Notes: generated by a model not told the origin, from the letters alone. A stretch of 64,000 bases of DNA from Primulina eburnea (GCF_022965805.1 NW_027330943.1:1-64000), one strand, 5' to 3'; shown: positions 1 to 11,654, numbered from the stretch's first letter. A program made the numbers and translations.

Positions 1-159
1 ATCTCAATAAATTGTCTTTATCTGTTTATCACTAATTTATCGTGCATTCCCTTCCAATGGTGCTAATTTCTAACTTGTTAAAGTTTATATTAATATATTA
101 TTATATCTTTAAATGAAACGATTTGATTTGGGAGTATACGTACAGCTAATAAAAAATGG

Positions 160-333
160 CAAAAACTTGTGTGAGACGGTCTCACGGATCATATATGTGA
201 GACGGATCTCTTATTTGGGTCACCCATGAAAAAGTATTGTTTTTTATGCTAAGAGTATTACTTTTTATTATGAATATGGGTAGGGTTGACCCGTCTCACA
301 GATTTTGATCCGTGAGACGGTCTCACATGAGAT
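160..333 (+). repeat. ~180 bp GTGAGAC-ended repeat, copy 1
   Basis: Begins AAAACTTGTGTGAGACGG and ends near GTGAGACGGTCTCACATGAG. Both ends carry the same near-palindrome, GTGAGACGGTCTCAC, so the unit has inverted ends that can also fold on themselves. The middle contains the motif AGTATTACTTTTTAT common to all copies. Consistent with a non-autonomous miniature element; family name unknown to me. Confidence 0.85.
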
Positions 334-950
334 CAACTCATAAAAAAATGCATCGACAGAGTGGTAAATAGGGTTGATTTCTATGCTGGTATTTATCATG
401 ATAGAATCAAGGGTCCAAATTTAACCACATATACACGAGTTCAACCAATTTTTTTAAAATCATGTGTTCCATGGAAAAGAATTGACCGTCAACTAAAATA
501 AATATTATATATATACATTAATTTATATCATATTCAAATAAAACATTGGTTCCACAAAAAAAGATATATTAAATTTTTTTATACATATTCAACAATATTC
601 GAATAAATATATAACTTCAAAAGCAATGTTTTTATATTCTTATAAACAAATCAAAATTTCATTTTCTTGTGTGAAGCATAACTCAAAAACCACCGGACCA
701 AAGATTTACTCAATTTTTTTAAAAAAATAAACGAGAGATTTACTCTTTCGTTAGTTTCTTTTATATATATTTTTTCATAAAGGGTTTAACGAAGGGGTAA
801 ACTTTTTTATATATCTCTTGACCCAAAAAAGAAAATAAAAAATTGAAGGATGTGTACAAATAAACAAAGACCGAAGAGAAAACAACAAATATATATCTCA
901 AAACATACCCGACTATATTTGAATGAAAAACATACTCTAAATAAGAAAAA

Positions 951-1178
951 AGTTGGTGAAAAATCCAAAATCAAAACATTTTTTTGAGTTCATTCTCTAT
1001 CCACAAAATTGTGGTACTATGTCGTATAAAATGTGGTACACTTCACGTGGAAATATGATATGTTTCATGTGAAAATGTGGTACTAAAAAAATATCCAGGA
1101 ACTGAACATAAAAAAAAATCGACGGCTGAAACCGAAGACCAATTTCCCGATATATCATACGAGGTCGAAAAATATCAA
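951..1178 (+). repeat. Second interspersed repeat family, copy 1
   Basis: About 200 bp that recurs at 54421-54604 in the same orientation. Shared landmarks, in order, are AGTTGGTGAAAAATC, CACAAAATTGTGGTACTATG, AAATGTGGTACACTTCA, GTGGTACTAAAA and GACCAATTT/GGCCAATTT. No clear terminal inverted repeat or coding capacity. Confidence 0.75.
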
Positions 1179-2688
1179 CCACGTCATCCCAAATTTTATC
1201 CACTCACTTAAAAGGTTGTTTTTCCTTTAACAAAGACCTTTTTGTAATTCTAATAAACAAAGAGAGCGATAGTAGCTACAAACATCTGTCCCAGCTTTTT
1301 TGCCACTCGTCTTGGGGTCTGTCCTTTTATTAATATTTTTAATATTAATTTTAATATATCTTCTTCCCAGTTAATGTCTCGGGACTCATGATTTTTAAAG
1401 GATTATTCTAATCACTTGTTACAAGGTTATTAGCTTGAAAAGGAAGGTGAGTATACTAGTAAAACTGGCAAGCTTCTCTTTTTCTTGATTTATCATTCAT
1501 GTTTGGTAGAATAATGCCCGAAAACCCACCCGCAACTTTATAGAAAAAAATAATAATAATACATATTCCACTGACACCCCGTTTAGGGAAGACAAGATTT
1601 CAACATCCGTACGAGACTGACCATCATATTTTTTTGCAGTCGTAAATTAATTTGTTTTTTTAAAAAAATTGTAGTAGAAACCAAAAAATATAAAGGGTTC
1701 GGTTCCAATTTCAGTTTCTAAAAAATAAATAATCTGATAAATCAGCCCGAATCGGCTTACTAATGGAATGCCCTAATACGTTACAAAATTTCGCTTTAGC
1801 CAATGACTCAATCAGAGGAATAATTGGAACAAGGGTATCGAACTTCTTAATAACATTATTGATTATAAATGAATTTTCTAGAATTTGACTTCGAACCACT
1901 GAAAGATGCATTTTCACACTTGAAAGATAGCCCAAAAATTCAAGGGAATGATTGGATAATTAGTTTATATAAATCTTTTTTGGATGAAACCACAGCGAAA
2001 AATGTCATTGCCAAAAAGTTACCATATATTTTTTTTTAGCTATGGACTACTCCTTAAGCTAGAGGAGACTTGTTTGTCTGGGAAAAATAGTCATTCTGGA
2101 CCCAATTTGAAAGATTGAATTGAAAGCAAGAACATAGACCTGACGAGAAAGACCCACATTTCTAATATTAACTTATGATAATCGAAGGAAGTCGTGATTA
2201 CGGGTAAGCGTCAGGATATTTTAGTCTAGAAAAAAGGAAAATTCCTTCATATCATTTCATCTAAGAGTTTCTGCCGAGTGTATATAAGACATCTGTTGCA
2301 GGCAGAATGACCGAATGATATACAATATTTTTAATATAAATGTTGAATAAGTTTAACTAGTTTAATTACCTCCAATTATTTTTTACTTGAGCGTTAAAAT
2401 TTGAAATAATAAATTATAATTCATAACGATTCAAAATTTAAGCATAATCACTGCGGTATCAAAATATTAGTTAGTCGAAGATTTTGTTTCCGCCGAGCCG
2501 GATTTATCGGTTCTAGAATCCTAATCACGTACAGGTGTAGGGACCAAAGAACACTAACAAGAGAGATTTTTATTAAACAATAATATAAATCATTATAACT
2601 GGATACCTAAATTTATTTTTAATATTTAAAAATACTTGCATGTGAAATTTATGTTTAATAAAAAGAGATAAATATGTTTAATCTTCGA

Positions 2689-2867
2689 GTAAGTCTCTTA
2701 TGAGATGATCTCATAAATATTTATCTATGAGACGTGTCAACTTTAACGATATTCACAATAAAAATTAATACTATTAGCATAAAAAGTAATACCTTTTTAT
2801 GGAGCCCCAAATAAGATATTCGTCTCACAAAATATGACCTATGGGACCGTCTCACACAATTTTTTGC
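2689..2867 (-). repeat. ~180 bp GTGAGAC-ended repeat, copy 2 (reverse)
   Basis: Reverse-orientation copy: it reads TATTCACAATAAAAA...CATAAAAAGTAATAC on the plus strand and ends GGGACCGTCTCACACAATTTT. More diverged than the copy at 2986, with a partly lost left terminal palindrome. Confidence 0.8.
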
Positions 2868-2985
2868 CTTACTCTCCATATGCCTCTAAATTCATTTACA
2901 TTGGATTTGGGCCGATGTAATTCATATGTATAGATTTCAAATGTATTTTCATGGTTTTAGAAAAGAAATATCATAACTTCAAGGC

Positions 2986-3164
2986 AAAAACTTGTGTGAG
3001 ACGGTCTCACGGGTCATATTTGTGAGACGGATCTCTTATTTGGGTCAACCATGAAAAAGTATTACTTTTTATGCTAAGAGTATTACTTTTTATTGTGAAT
3101 ATGGGTAGGGTCGATCCGTCTCACGGATTATGACCCGTGAGACGGTCTCACATGAGACTAACTC
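2986..3164 (+). repeat. ~180 bp GTGAGAC-ended repeat, copy 3
   Basis: A well-preserved copy. Both terminal GTGAGACGGTCTCAC palindromes are intact, as are the internal AGTATTACTTTTTATTGTGA and GGGTAGGGTCGATCCGTCTC segments. Confidence 0.85.
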
Positions 3165-3509
3165 TAACTTCAAATATATCTCTTGTGTATTTATATAATG
3201 TTTCGGATTAATTAAATTGAATTTCAAGTTCTTCAAATAACAGAACATTTTGACAAAAATATAATTATATTTTATTATATGTATGTTGTTTTGATTTTAA
3301 TTTTTGCTCAATATATATTTTATTATTTATACACATATCATAAATATTTAAAAAAAAAATTATGATCAATATATTTTTAAAAAAAGTTATGATCAATATA
3401 TATTTTTTAAAAAATTTATGATTAATATATATTAATTGCAATAGTTTCTAGATCTTTCAGTTGAAGGGCCGAATATGAATGTTTACATTATAGTTTATCA
3501 CACTCTCTT

Positions 3510-3620
3510 TCTTCTTAAACTTTTGCTGTTCCTCTGTATGCTCCATAACCCACCCAAGTTATTATCAATCTATCTTCTTAAACTTTTGTTGTTTCTCTGT
3601 TTGCTCCATAACCCACCCAT
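3510..3620 (+). repeat. 63 bp-period tandem duplication in SPL upstream region
   Basis: A segment beginning CTTCTTAAACTTTTG and ending CTCCATAACCCACCCA occurs at about 3511 and again at about 3574, with a few substitutions between copies. It lies about 1.6 kb upstream of the SPL start codon. Confidence 0.75.
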
Positions 3621-5157
3621 CCCGCAAGAACCCTACCCACCCAACCTCTGTTGCTACAATAATACTAGACACCCTCCTCTCTTTTCAAATATACAGTAAT
3701 CCTATCTTGCTTTTGCCAGTTGCCAACTTTACTGATCCCCTCTATAATGGAGTGACTGTCAGAGACTGAATGGCTGAGGAGACTGTGTCAGTCCTCTCCT
3801 TTTACACTTGTCCGTAAGTATTGTGGCACACTTGTTAAATACTCGTTTCTATTATACTTTCAAAAATAAAAATATTTGTACCTCTCCTTGCTGGTTGGTT
3901 AATCTATTGGTTTCATTTTGTTGCTCTTGAGGGTTCTCAATTTCTATGTGGCATTATTGATCCACTTTCTGTGGTCTTGGCATGGTTAAGTTTTTGATGG
4001 ACTCTGGGCTTGATTTCTGAGGTACAATTCCAGCACTTGGCTTTGGGGTCCCTTTAAACTTCCTCAAGTTCCAGTCTTTATCATTAACTTTAACCCGCGG
4101 AGAGAAAAAATTTGATGAAAAAGAATGCTTGAGATGTTTCGCACAGTGGTCAGTGGGTAGCTAATTTCGGTTAAGCCATTTTTATCTTACATTTTTATGT
4201 GAAATGTACTTATTTGAAGTGGGTGTTCAATGTTTTTCTACTGTTCCTAGTTATCCTGTTGTGACAGACAAAAGAACCTGTGAGCTTTACCCTTTTTTTT
4301 TCCTCTTTTCCCCTCATTTAAATGGGGACTTTGATAGATTCACACAACTGTTGTTTTCCTCTTAGTGATTGAACAAAAGTGGAGAAGGACGGCATAGATT
4401 TCAGGTCATGGTCTAGAATCTTTTTTCTTTCTTTTCTGGAACTGGTGTGAAGTGGGGCAATTTTGTTTTGGGGTACGTCGCTTCAATCAAGTTTTATCGT
4501 GAGTTTCTTGAATTATATTTAGAATATGTTCAAAACCTCCCTTCTTCAGACATTAAGCAATTGGTTAATGAATGTTCAAATTTCTCTCATGTTTGTCACT
4601 GTTTTTCTTTTAAGTTGCTGTAGCCCTTGCTTGTGGATGGGATCCTTGAAAATTCCTTCTCTTAGAGAAACGAAAATTCGGAGAATTACCTTGTTTTAAA
4701 GATTAATTTGGGACAACTACTAATTGTCTCTGTATTTCCCCAGGAAAGTAGTGAAGTACTCGATTTTTTTCCTATTTGTTTATTGGAAGGGGACATTTGG
4801 CATTAAGGCATTTATTTAGTACTCTTCCTTGGGTTTTTTTTTTTTAAAAAAAATTTCTTTGTTATCATCTGGCTACGAAACGAGAAGTACTGATAAATTG
4901 GTATGATAATAAAGGCTTCGTTACTATAATGTAGGCTAATGATTTCTTTCCACAACCTACATGATGTGAACTTGAAGATCGCTCGTTTTATGCTAGAAAC
5001 ATTTCTCAATTCTGAGGAGAGACGGTGTTCTTGAATCTTTTTGGCAGAGTAGATAGTCAAATTGGAGCGAGGATATAGCAGACAACTAGTTCATGCACGT
5101 AGGTTTGGGATTTGGTGCTTCGAGTCTGAACGAATTTGGAACCCACGGTGATTTCCG
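3621..5157 (+). other. Upstream and 5' leader region of the SPL gene
   Basis: No recognisable coding sequence. The DNA is pyrimidine-rich with several consensus-like splice signals, as expected for a transcribed leader that may contain an intron. The transcription start and any leader intron cannot be fixed from sequence alone. Minus-strand reading frames at 4812-5311 have no recognisable content. Confidence 0.5.
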
Positions 5158-6504
5158 ATGGATTCATCATCATTTCCTGGATCATCGAAAAGGGCCAAGG
5201 CTCCTGGAAGTAATACTCATTGCTTGGTTGATGGATGTAATGCAGATCTAGGCCTTTGTAGGGACTATCACCGGAGACACAAAGTCTGTGAGACTCATTC
5301 CAAGACTGCAAAGGTCACGATTGGTGGCCGGGAGCAGCGGTTCTGCCAACAGTGCAGCAGGTAGTGTAGAAATCGAGTTGTGATTGATTGTTCGTTTCTG
5401 TGATGCATCACTTGAATCTTCACGTTTGTGTAGTTTTGAATGCTTTTCAATGAACTAATAACAATTATAAGAATCACATGGTTTCCAATTTGATATTGTG
5501 AAAAAGTACTCTAGTTAGGTTGAATGTGAAGTGGGGCAAGAACTACATTTACATGCGATGGCAAGTGGATCCGTTTCATTGTGTATATTTTTTTCTCTTG
5601 CATTGGCTTCTACTGTTGTGTTCATAATCGCGGAATATTTGTGTGAGTCGATTTTGGGTTTAAATTCGTGTGCTAGAACTTCAACTATTCCCAAACCAGT
5701 TTGGACTTTGAACAAATCTTGCATCATATTTGTAGGTTTCATTCGCTAGTAGAGTTTGACGAGGGGAAGCGAAGCTGCAGGAAACGGCTTGATGGTCACA
5801 ACAGGAGGCGAAGGAAACCTCAGCCTGACTCGCTCACCCGAAGTTCTGGACTAAATTTCTCTACCTCTCCGGCCATTGACAGTGCAAGAATTCTTTCATT
5901 TGGAAGCCCGCAGATACTTCCAAACGCTGTTGTGAGCTCTTCGTGGGCTGGAGTCGCAGAAGCAGATAGCAATCTGATGCTCTATAACAATCAACGACAG
6001 CTGAACTATATCGAGAGACAAAACTCGCTTCCTCAGTGTTCTGCTCACAGCTACGAGGGAGTGGTCAATCAACTCCCATGCTTGCAAGGCAGAGACTGCT
6101 CGTTTCAAGAAAACTCCATCTGTCAGCCGTTTCTTGATCCAAATACTGCGTTGGGAAGTAGTAACAGCAACCAGAAAATGTTTTGTGATGGATTTAAACA
6201 AGTTGTTGACTCTGATCGTGCTCTCTCTCTTCTGTCATCGGCACCTTCCATCACTCGGGAGTTCTGTCTGAACCATGTTGACCACTCAGAACCACTCCCC
6301 CAGCCACATTCTTTAGTTCACAACTTGCACTACTCTGGCTTAACTCATTTTGGATTCGGCCAAGAAAGTAAGCCAATTGAGTCTGTCACAGAATCTCGTG
6401 GTAGCAATGCCTCTACTTTGCATTTCTCCAAAACGATTCAGCATGCTCACGAGGGATCGTCTACTAGTGGATCCCACCAAACTCGCACATTCATGTGGGA
6501 GTAG
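5158..6504 (+). CDS. SPL: SQUAMOSA promoter-binding-like transcription factor (SPL13/SPL16 type)
   Basis: Plant SBP-box transcription factor, expected to bind GTAC-core promoter elements in the nucleus and to act in the miR156-controlled phase-change pathway. Exons are 5158-5360 and 5736-6504, giving 323 residues; the intron splits an Arg codon inside the SBP domain, the position usual for this family. The SBP domain spans about residues 20-97. [10 protein letters not shown] starts the first zinc site, CQQCSRFHSL bridges the junction, and [20 protein letters not shown] holds the bipartite nuclear localisation signal. The N-terminus is short (SSKRAKAPG), as in SPL16-like proteins, and the end is [12 protein letters not shown]. 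The exon-2 segment [13 protein letters not shown] encodes the miR156 site. The start is the first ATG in frame before the SBP domain. The exact subfamily number is uncertain. Confidence 0.93.
6218..6237 (+). promoter_or_regulatory. miR156/157 target site in SPL coding region
   Basis: GTGCTCTCTCTCTTCTGTCA, the canonical 20-nt miR156-complementary site of SPL genes, lies in frame encoding ALSLLSS. It predicts post-transcriptional repression by miR156 in the juvenile phase. The sequence is seen directly; repression is family knowledge. Confidence 0.95.
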
Positions 6505-7870
6505 TCTTTGGGCAAAAATATTGGCACTCTTTCAACAGAATGCGTACGGTGGTACTCCGTGGATTCTGAAATGTTGTAATGACCGAATATTTCTTCCTAA
6601 AGGGGTGGAGGAACTCTTACACCCCACAATACCTCTTACTATTTGTTCTATGCTTTTACTTTGATGTGAAAATTGTGACCCATCTATGACTGTGGATATG
6701 GGCGTTCGTGTTTCTTGCGTGGAACTAATGATTCTTGGTTACGTAAAATTGGAGAAAGCAAATTCGTTTCGGATCATGCTTTACATGGAAAGTGCCAAGT
6801 TTCATGGATATGGGCGGTATGTGCTTCAGCCCAAAGAATCCTATATATGCAACACATGTGAAGAGTACTTAAGAAAAAGGTAGTGGAGGGTGACGCAATT
6901 GAATCTCTAGTATTTGTGGGTTCAAATGGTTTTCTTCAGGCAAGTTGCACTGATTTTATTACATTGGGTGACAAATTTTTTCCTTTCAATTATTTTAATT
7001 ACAATCTCAATAAAAATTTTCTACTAGTTTCCTTTCAAACATCAACCAAATTATAATTGCCAAGACCGGAATCAAATTTATCTCCAAGCGATTATAATTC
7101 AATTTCACCTTTTACTGGAATCAATTATATGCTAGTTCGAAGATCATGACCAGAACTCTTATGCATAGAGCCTGATAATGAGAGAAATCCTACATCTTAA
7201 TGCCCATGTACGAGAAGCTAGCTAAGAAAGTGTTCCCAACCATTCATCTTTTTAAATAGTGATTAGAATTTTAAATTATGGATAAATAAATGATATTTGA
7301 AAATAAAACTGAAAATCAGTAAGTAAAGTCTGATGATTGAGTTATTTTATTAGGCAAAATCCTGTGTGAGACGGTCTCACGTATCATATTTGTGAGACGG
7401 ATCTCTTATTTGGATCACCCACGAAAAAGTATTACTTTTTATGCTAAAAGTACTATTTTTTATTGTGAAAATGGGTAGGGTTGACCCGTCTCACGAATTA
7501 TAACCCGTAAGACGGTTTCACATGAGACTCATTCATTTTATTATTACATTTTTATTTTTTTTAGAAAAAAATCATCATTCCAACAACTTATTTATTTAAA
7601 TTAAATTAAACAAAAACACACAAAAAATCTTTTTTTTTTTTTTTTTATGTCAAGAATCCTTTTCTTTTTTAGTGAATGCAAAACGGTCGCTATTCCTCCG
7701 ATCCGATATGATTATACTCTATAAAATATTTTCCAAAGTGGACGAATCCAATAAAATAAGAACACACGAATATATCCAATTCAAAAAGATTCATTTCTAT
7801 CTAAAACCTGGTAGCCCACATGAAAATAACAACTCTTCTTGCATTATTCCTCAGGTATTAATCATGCCTC
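6505..7870. other. SPL 3' region and intergenic
   Basis: The first ~450 bases are probably 3'UTR of the SPL gene, including short frames without recognisable content. The remainder is AT-rich DNA with one GTGAGAC-ended repeat (7355-7530) and a poly-T run near 7630-7648. Confidence 0.6.
7355..7530 (+). repeat. ~180 bp GTGAGAC-ended repeat, copy 4
   Basis: Starts at CTGTGTGAGACGGTCTCACG and ends GACGGTTTCACATGAGACTC. One substitution breaks each right-end palindrome arm; otherwise typical. Confidence 0.85.
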
Positions 7871-7878
7871 TTAGCTTC

Positions 7879-7888
7879 TATATATATA
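7879..7888 (+). promoter_or_regulatory. Putative TATA box of the 7955 gene
   Basis: TATATATATA in the context CTTCTATATATATAGATC lies about 70 bases before the ATG at 7955, a plausible plant core promoter spacing. Confidence 0.45.
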
Positions 7889-7954
7889 GATCGTCACTCA
7901 TAGCCGGATTAGCAACACAGGCCTAAGTCGAAGTTTTGAATAAATTCATTGATA

Positions 7955-8269
7955 ATGGAAGTCTGTAGCCATAAAAAAGGAGGTTCGATTAAAAACAAGC
8001 TCATAACGTCTTTCTACCGCAAGGCTAAGCCGGCCTCAGCCACCCAATACGCCACTCCCGCCGTTGTTAGGCCAGCTGTAGCTTTGGTGAAGGGAGTATC
8101 ATTTACGAATCACGACGGGAAGTTTTCTGGCTCCGATGGGTATGGCCACGGTGGGGATGAACATGTGGACGTCAAAGCTTCGAGTTATATTTCTCACGTC
8201 AAAGAGAGGCTCAAACGCGAAGAATCGAATTTTTTGTTGATGGAGAAAAATAACGTAGTCAATTATTAA
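7955..8269 (+). CDS. Small plant protein of unknown function (104 aa)
   Basis: An intronless frame of 104 residues from ATG 7955 to TAA. I do not recognise a named domain. The N-terminus is basic (MEVCSHKKGGSIKNKL) and the middle is rich in Ala, Val and Pro. A Gly/His/Asp-rich stretch (GSDGYGHGGDEH) follows, and a charged segment ASSYISHVKERLKREE near the C-terminus resembles the short helical motif of other small plant proteins. There is no signal peptide or membrane segment. Codon composition is more GC-rich than the flanks, and a TATA-like run lies 70 bases upstream, both of which favour a real gene. It could be a stress-inducible small protein, but that is a guess. Confidence 0.65.
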   Translation: MEVCSHKKGGSIKNKLITSFYRKAKPASATQYATPAVVRPAVALVKGVSFTNHDGKFSGSDGYGHGGDEHVDVKASSYISHVKERLKREESNFLLMEKNNVVNY

Positions 8270-9234
8270 GTATACATAGTTTAAAATATCAAATAAGTTC
8301 AAAGAGTGACATATTGCCGAAGTGTATTAGAGAATGTTTGTATAAATATATTACAAATAATTTAATACGAAGGTAAATGTATTATTACAAAGCAAATTAT
8401 GTGAAATAGCTTTGTTTCTTAATTTTGGTTCCAATAATAGTAACTAGAATAAAAGCATTGTAATCCAAAAATGTAACACAAATATTAATTTAGAAGTTGA
8501 GGTCTAAGGGAGTCCATCCAGCAAAAGCCTACCTCGTCTGCAGTACTGGGCTTGACTTGTGACCAAACAATTATGCTCAAATTATAATCCAACTAATTAG
8601 TTTGATTGTGTTGAAATTTTTTTTTTCCTATGTAAAAAAAAAAAACCATTTCCCCTTTTATTGTCCAACTAGTCAAACTTTGATCTCTGTTTTGTACTCA
8701 TTATTTTTAATAAATAAATAATATTATATTGTATTGAATAATCAAGTAAAATTCACCGTTAGATGTGAGTACAAATACTTCTATAACAAATTATGCGAAA
8801 AGGAAGCGTTCATAAATCATATGTATCAACAAAAATTCTTTACATTTTTTTTATGGCAAAAACTTGTGTGAGACGGTCTCACGGGTCATATTTTGTGAGA
8901 CAGATCTTTATTTGGGTAATCCATGAAAAAGTATTACTTTTTATGCTAAGAGTATTACTTTTTATGCTAAGAGTATTACTTTTTATGGTGAATATGGGTA
9001 GGGTTGACCCGTCTCACAGATTGAGATCCGTGAGACGGTCTCACATGAGACCTACTCTTTTTTTATTGCATTTTCACAACATATATCAGAGTTTTTGGAT
9101 GCAATGAAATAAAGTTAGAGAGAAACAACTAGATTTAATTTCAAAAATAACAAACAACATCGTAATCATATTTTACTAAATCGTCCCATGTATATTTATA
9201 AATTTTGATAATTATTAATTTATGCTAGTGAGTG

Positions 9235-9240
<6 letters not shown>
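8270..9240. other. Intergenic downstream of the 7955 gene
   Basis: AT-rich DNA; the first few hundred bases may be 3'UTR. It holds GTGAGAC-ended repeat copy 5 (8857-9052). No coding region supported. Confidence 0.6.
8857..9052 (+). repeat. ~180 bp GTGAGAC-ended repeat, copy 5, with internal duplication
   Basis: Standard ends, but the internal segment TTATGCTAAGAGTATTACTT is present twice in tandem (about 8941-8983), making this copy longer than its relatives. Confidence 0.85.

Positions 9241-9292
<52 letters not shown>
9238..9292. repeat. (AT)n microsatellite
   Basis: About 54 bases of uninterrupted TA dinucleotide. Confidence 0.95.
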
Positions 9293-9295
<3 letters not shown>

Positions 9296-10530
9296 ATATA
9301 TATATAACTAGCGATCGATAATTTAACTAATTTATCGAATATTAAGTTTGAAAATTTGTAATTATACTATATTACACTAGAGATCGATAATTTAACTTTA
9401 AAATTGCAAAACCTTAAAGAAATAGGTTTTGGAAAAAATCGAGAGGGCAAGATGATAGGTGTATTTACCAAAGAGTTCAGCTCACTGGAGACAGGAAGAA
9501 TATGAGATGGGAGATGTTTTCCTCTATTATTTTTCGACGCATTTAATATTAGGGTTTGCACCTCAACTACATCGATCCCAACATTTGGCAGTTGGCACTC
9601 CATAAATGACCCTGCCATGTTTCTAATGTAAATAATTGATAATAAAAATTTGTTCCTGAGTTCAGTTTTTTGGCAAAATAATTCATCTTGATTTACTGAA
9701 AACTAACTACACAAAGTTGGATCATGTGATTAATATATATTAGAGAAAAATGCTTTTCGATCATGTATGTTTGTTTATTTGCGAATCTGATCATCTATGT
9801 TGTCAGATTTCAGTTTTACTTCGTTATCTTCGTTTAGTTTTTTGACAATTTTCGTTCTTTTTATGACGTGGCGCTGATATATAACCAATGCAATGTTGAT
9901 TTAATTTGATGTTGACATGTGTAGTTTTACTTCGCTATATTTGGGATAAGTGAAAAAAAAAAACGGTCTATATATTTTGGACGGATGAAGTATATATAAT
10001 ATAACATGTTTTTTTTTAAAAAAAAATCACATATTTGTTGAAACTAACCCTGCTTGATCTGCCATCTACAAATGCTAATAAAAGTTCACATGGTTCACTC
10101 GATTAGAGAATTAATGACCTTTTATTGGTTCAATATGACTGATATAAATGGCACTTTTTCTATATATGGAATATGAAAATAGTAAATTAGAGAATATATT
10201 CGGGAAATAGAAAGTGAAAATTACTTAGTTTGGTGGATGTATGGTCATCGGTCACAATAATTTCGATGTCTTTTATTTACTTTAATTTTACAGGACAAAA
10301 ACATCCTGTTCTTTCTAATTAAGCAGTAATTCGATAGAGACCGATACATTAAGATAGTGGCTTACCATACTATATATATATTCGTCCTGGACATATTTAT
10401 TCACTGCTGTGACTTGGACCATCGTATTTATTACGTTCAAGCATCAATGAATTGTACCATGCAGTTTTTTATGAAAAAATTATTGTAAATTAAAATAATT
10501 TACATCATATTACTCATGATCAAAAATGTA
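9293..10530. other. Intergenic, no gene seen
   Basis: AT-rich. A minus-strand frame of 83 residues at 9367-9618 has no recognisable motif and no supporting promoter; I do not call it a gene. Confidence 0.55.
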
Positions 10531-10534
10531 ATCG

Positions 10535-10728
10535 AACCTACCGGATGTCCGAGTTGGTGGAGTTCGATTTCCCTTACCAACATTTTACCCGATGATTTTA
10601 TTGGATATGGTTTGCACGTCTTGGGCAGTTTATTTGACTGACATGATTCGTAGATTACTGCGTTAGCCGAGAAATTTAGTCATCTTATGCAACTTCTTCT
10701 TTTATGTTAATAAAAATGGTATCAGATC
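10535..10728 (+). mobile_element. Possible tRNA-derived SINE fragment
   Basis: Contains an A-box-like GTCCGAGTTGGTGGAG followed at short distance by a B-box-like GAGTTCGATTTCC, as in the promoter of tRNA-derived SINEs. A unique-looking body and a T/A-rich tail near TTATGTTAATAAAAATGG follow. No target duplication was identified, so the limits are approximate. Confidence 0.35.
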
Positions 10729-10964
10729 AGTAGATCTCCTCCGTGGCTACAATATCTATTAGAAGTTGCATTTTGTACATTATTTTGATGCTATAATTTG
10801 CATAATATAATATAATTTATTATGTAAGTATGATTTCCTCGGCAAAACGAGTAGGACTTGAAACTTCAAAGAAAACACCTATAACAACCGTTACCATCAA
10901 CAAACTATATCATCAATTCGGCCAGCCATAGTTTTGACGGGTCAAGTCTGAACATATTGTACAA

Positions 10965-11150
10965 GGACGGAGCTACATGCTCTTGTACTCGGGTTGGCCC
11001 AACTTTTTTAAAAAAAAATTTAGGTGTAAATTTTGTATAATTTTGAAATAATATGATATTAGTTCGGGTAGATCAATTTAAAAAATATTAAAAGATTATA
11101 GAGTTTAAAATTCTAGCTCGGGCAGAGCCATATTTCTGGCTCCGCCACTG
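10965..11150. mobile_element. Possible miniature element with GGCGGAGCCA-type ends
   Basis: The left end AAGGACGGAGCTACATG and the right end TTTCTGGCTCCGCCACTG are imperfect inverted repeats flanking AT-rich, non-coding DNA. A similar terminal motif, AGTGGCGGAGCCACATT, occurs at about 13253. This suggests a miniature inverted-repeat element family; limits and superfamily are uncertain. Confidence 0.4.
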
Positions 11151-11163
11151 ATATTGTATATAT

Positions 11164-11421
11164 TAGGGGTGCAAACGAACCGAATCGAGCCGAATAATAG
11201 TAAAAAAGTCAGGCTCGAATTCGGCTCGAAATAGGTATATTCGAGTTCGAGCTCGATTCGAAGTTCGATAATTTCAAATATTTGGGCTCGAGCTCGGCTC
11301 GAAATGAAGTTCGAGTTCGAGTTCGGCTCGAAATATTCGAATATATTCGTGAACTATTCGAATTATTGCTCGGATATTAAGGTTTGAAAGCTCGAAATAT
11401 TCGAAATGTATATATATATAT

Positions 11422-11452
<31 letters not shown>

Positions 11453-11654
11453 ATTATATTATATTAATAAAATATCAAGGCTCGCAAACTATTCGCGAGC
11501 TATCGAACAAAATAATTTGGGCTCGAGTTCGGCTCGAAAAAAAGTTCGAACGTGTTCGAGTTCGGCTCAAATTCGATAAGTTCGAATATGAATCGAATAT
11601 TTATCGAGCCGGCTCGAAAAACTCGCGAACATGTTCGGTTCGTTTGCAGCCCTA
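11164..11654. mobile_element. hAT-type miniature inverted-repeat element, 491 bp
   Basis: The left end TAGGGGTGCAAACGAACCGA and the right end (reverse complement TAGGGCTGCAAACGAACCGA) match at all but one position. The element is flanked on both sides by the identical 8 bp GTATATAT (11156-11163 and 11655-11662). An 8 bp target duplication and GGGGTGCAA-type ends fit the hAT superfamily. The interior is non-coding and dominated by repeats of TTCGAGC/GCTCGAA and an AT tract at about 11409-11453. Confidence 0.88.

Larger units (their letters stand above)
1..3470. other. Intergenic, AT-rich, repeat-bearing
   Basis: No coding region could be supported here. The stretch holds three copies of the ~180 bp GTGAGAC-ended repeat (160-333, 2689-2867 and 2986-3164) and one copy of a second repeat family (951-1178). 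The rest is AT-rich DNA with poly-A/T runs. A 74-residue minus-strand reading frame at 1711-1935 has a faint look of a decayed retroelement fragment, but no catalytic motif is visible. Confidence 0.7.

Noticed and set aside
1711..1935. 74-residue minus-strand frame considered as an RNase H-like retroelement fragment
   Set aside because: No catalytic Asp/Glu motifs or neighbouring retroelement domains; similarity too faint.
5896..6201. Minus-strand frame of 101 residues within SPL exon 2
   Set aside because: Antisense shadow; the plus strand encodes a clear SBP protein with a miR156 site.
9367..9618. 83-residue minus-strand frame
   Set aside because: No domain, no promoter and no codon bias different from the flank.
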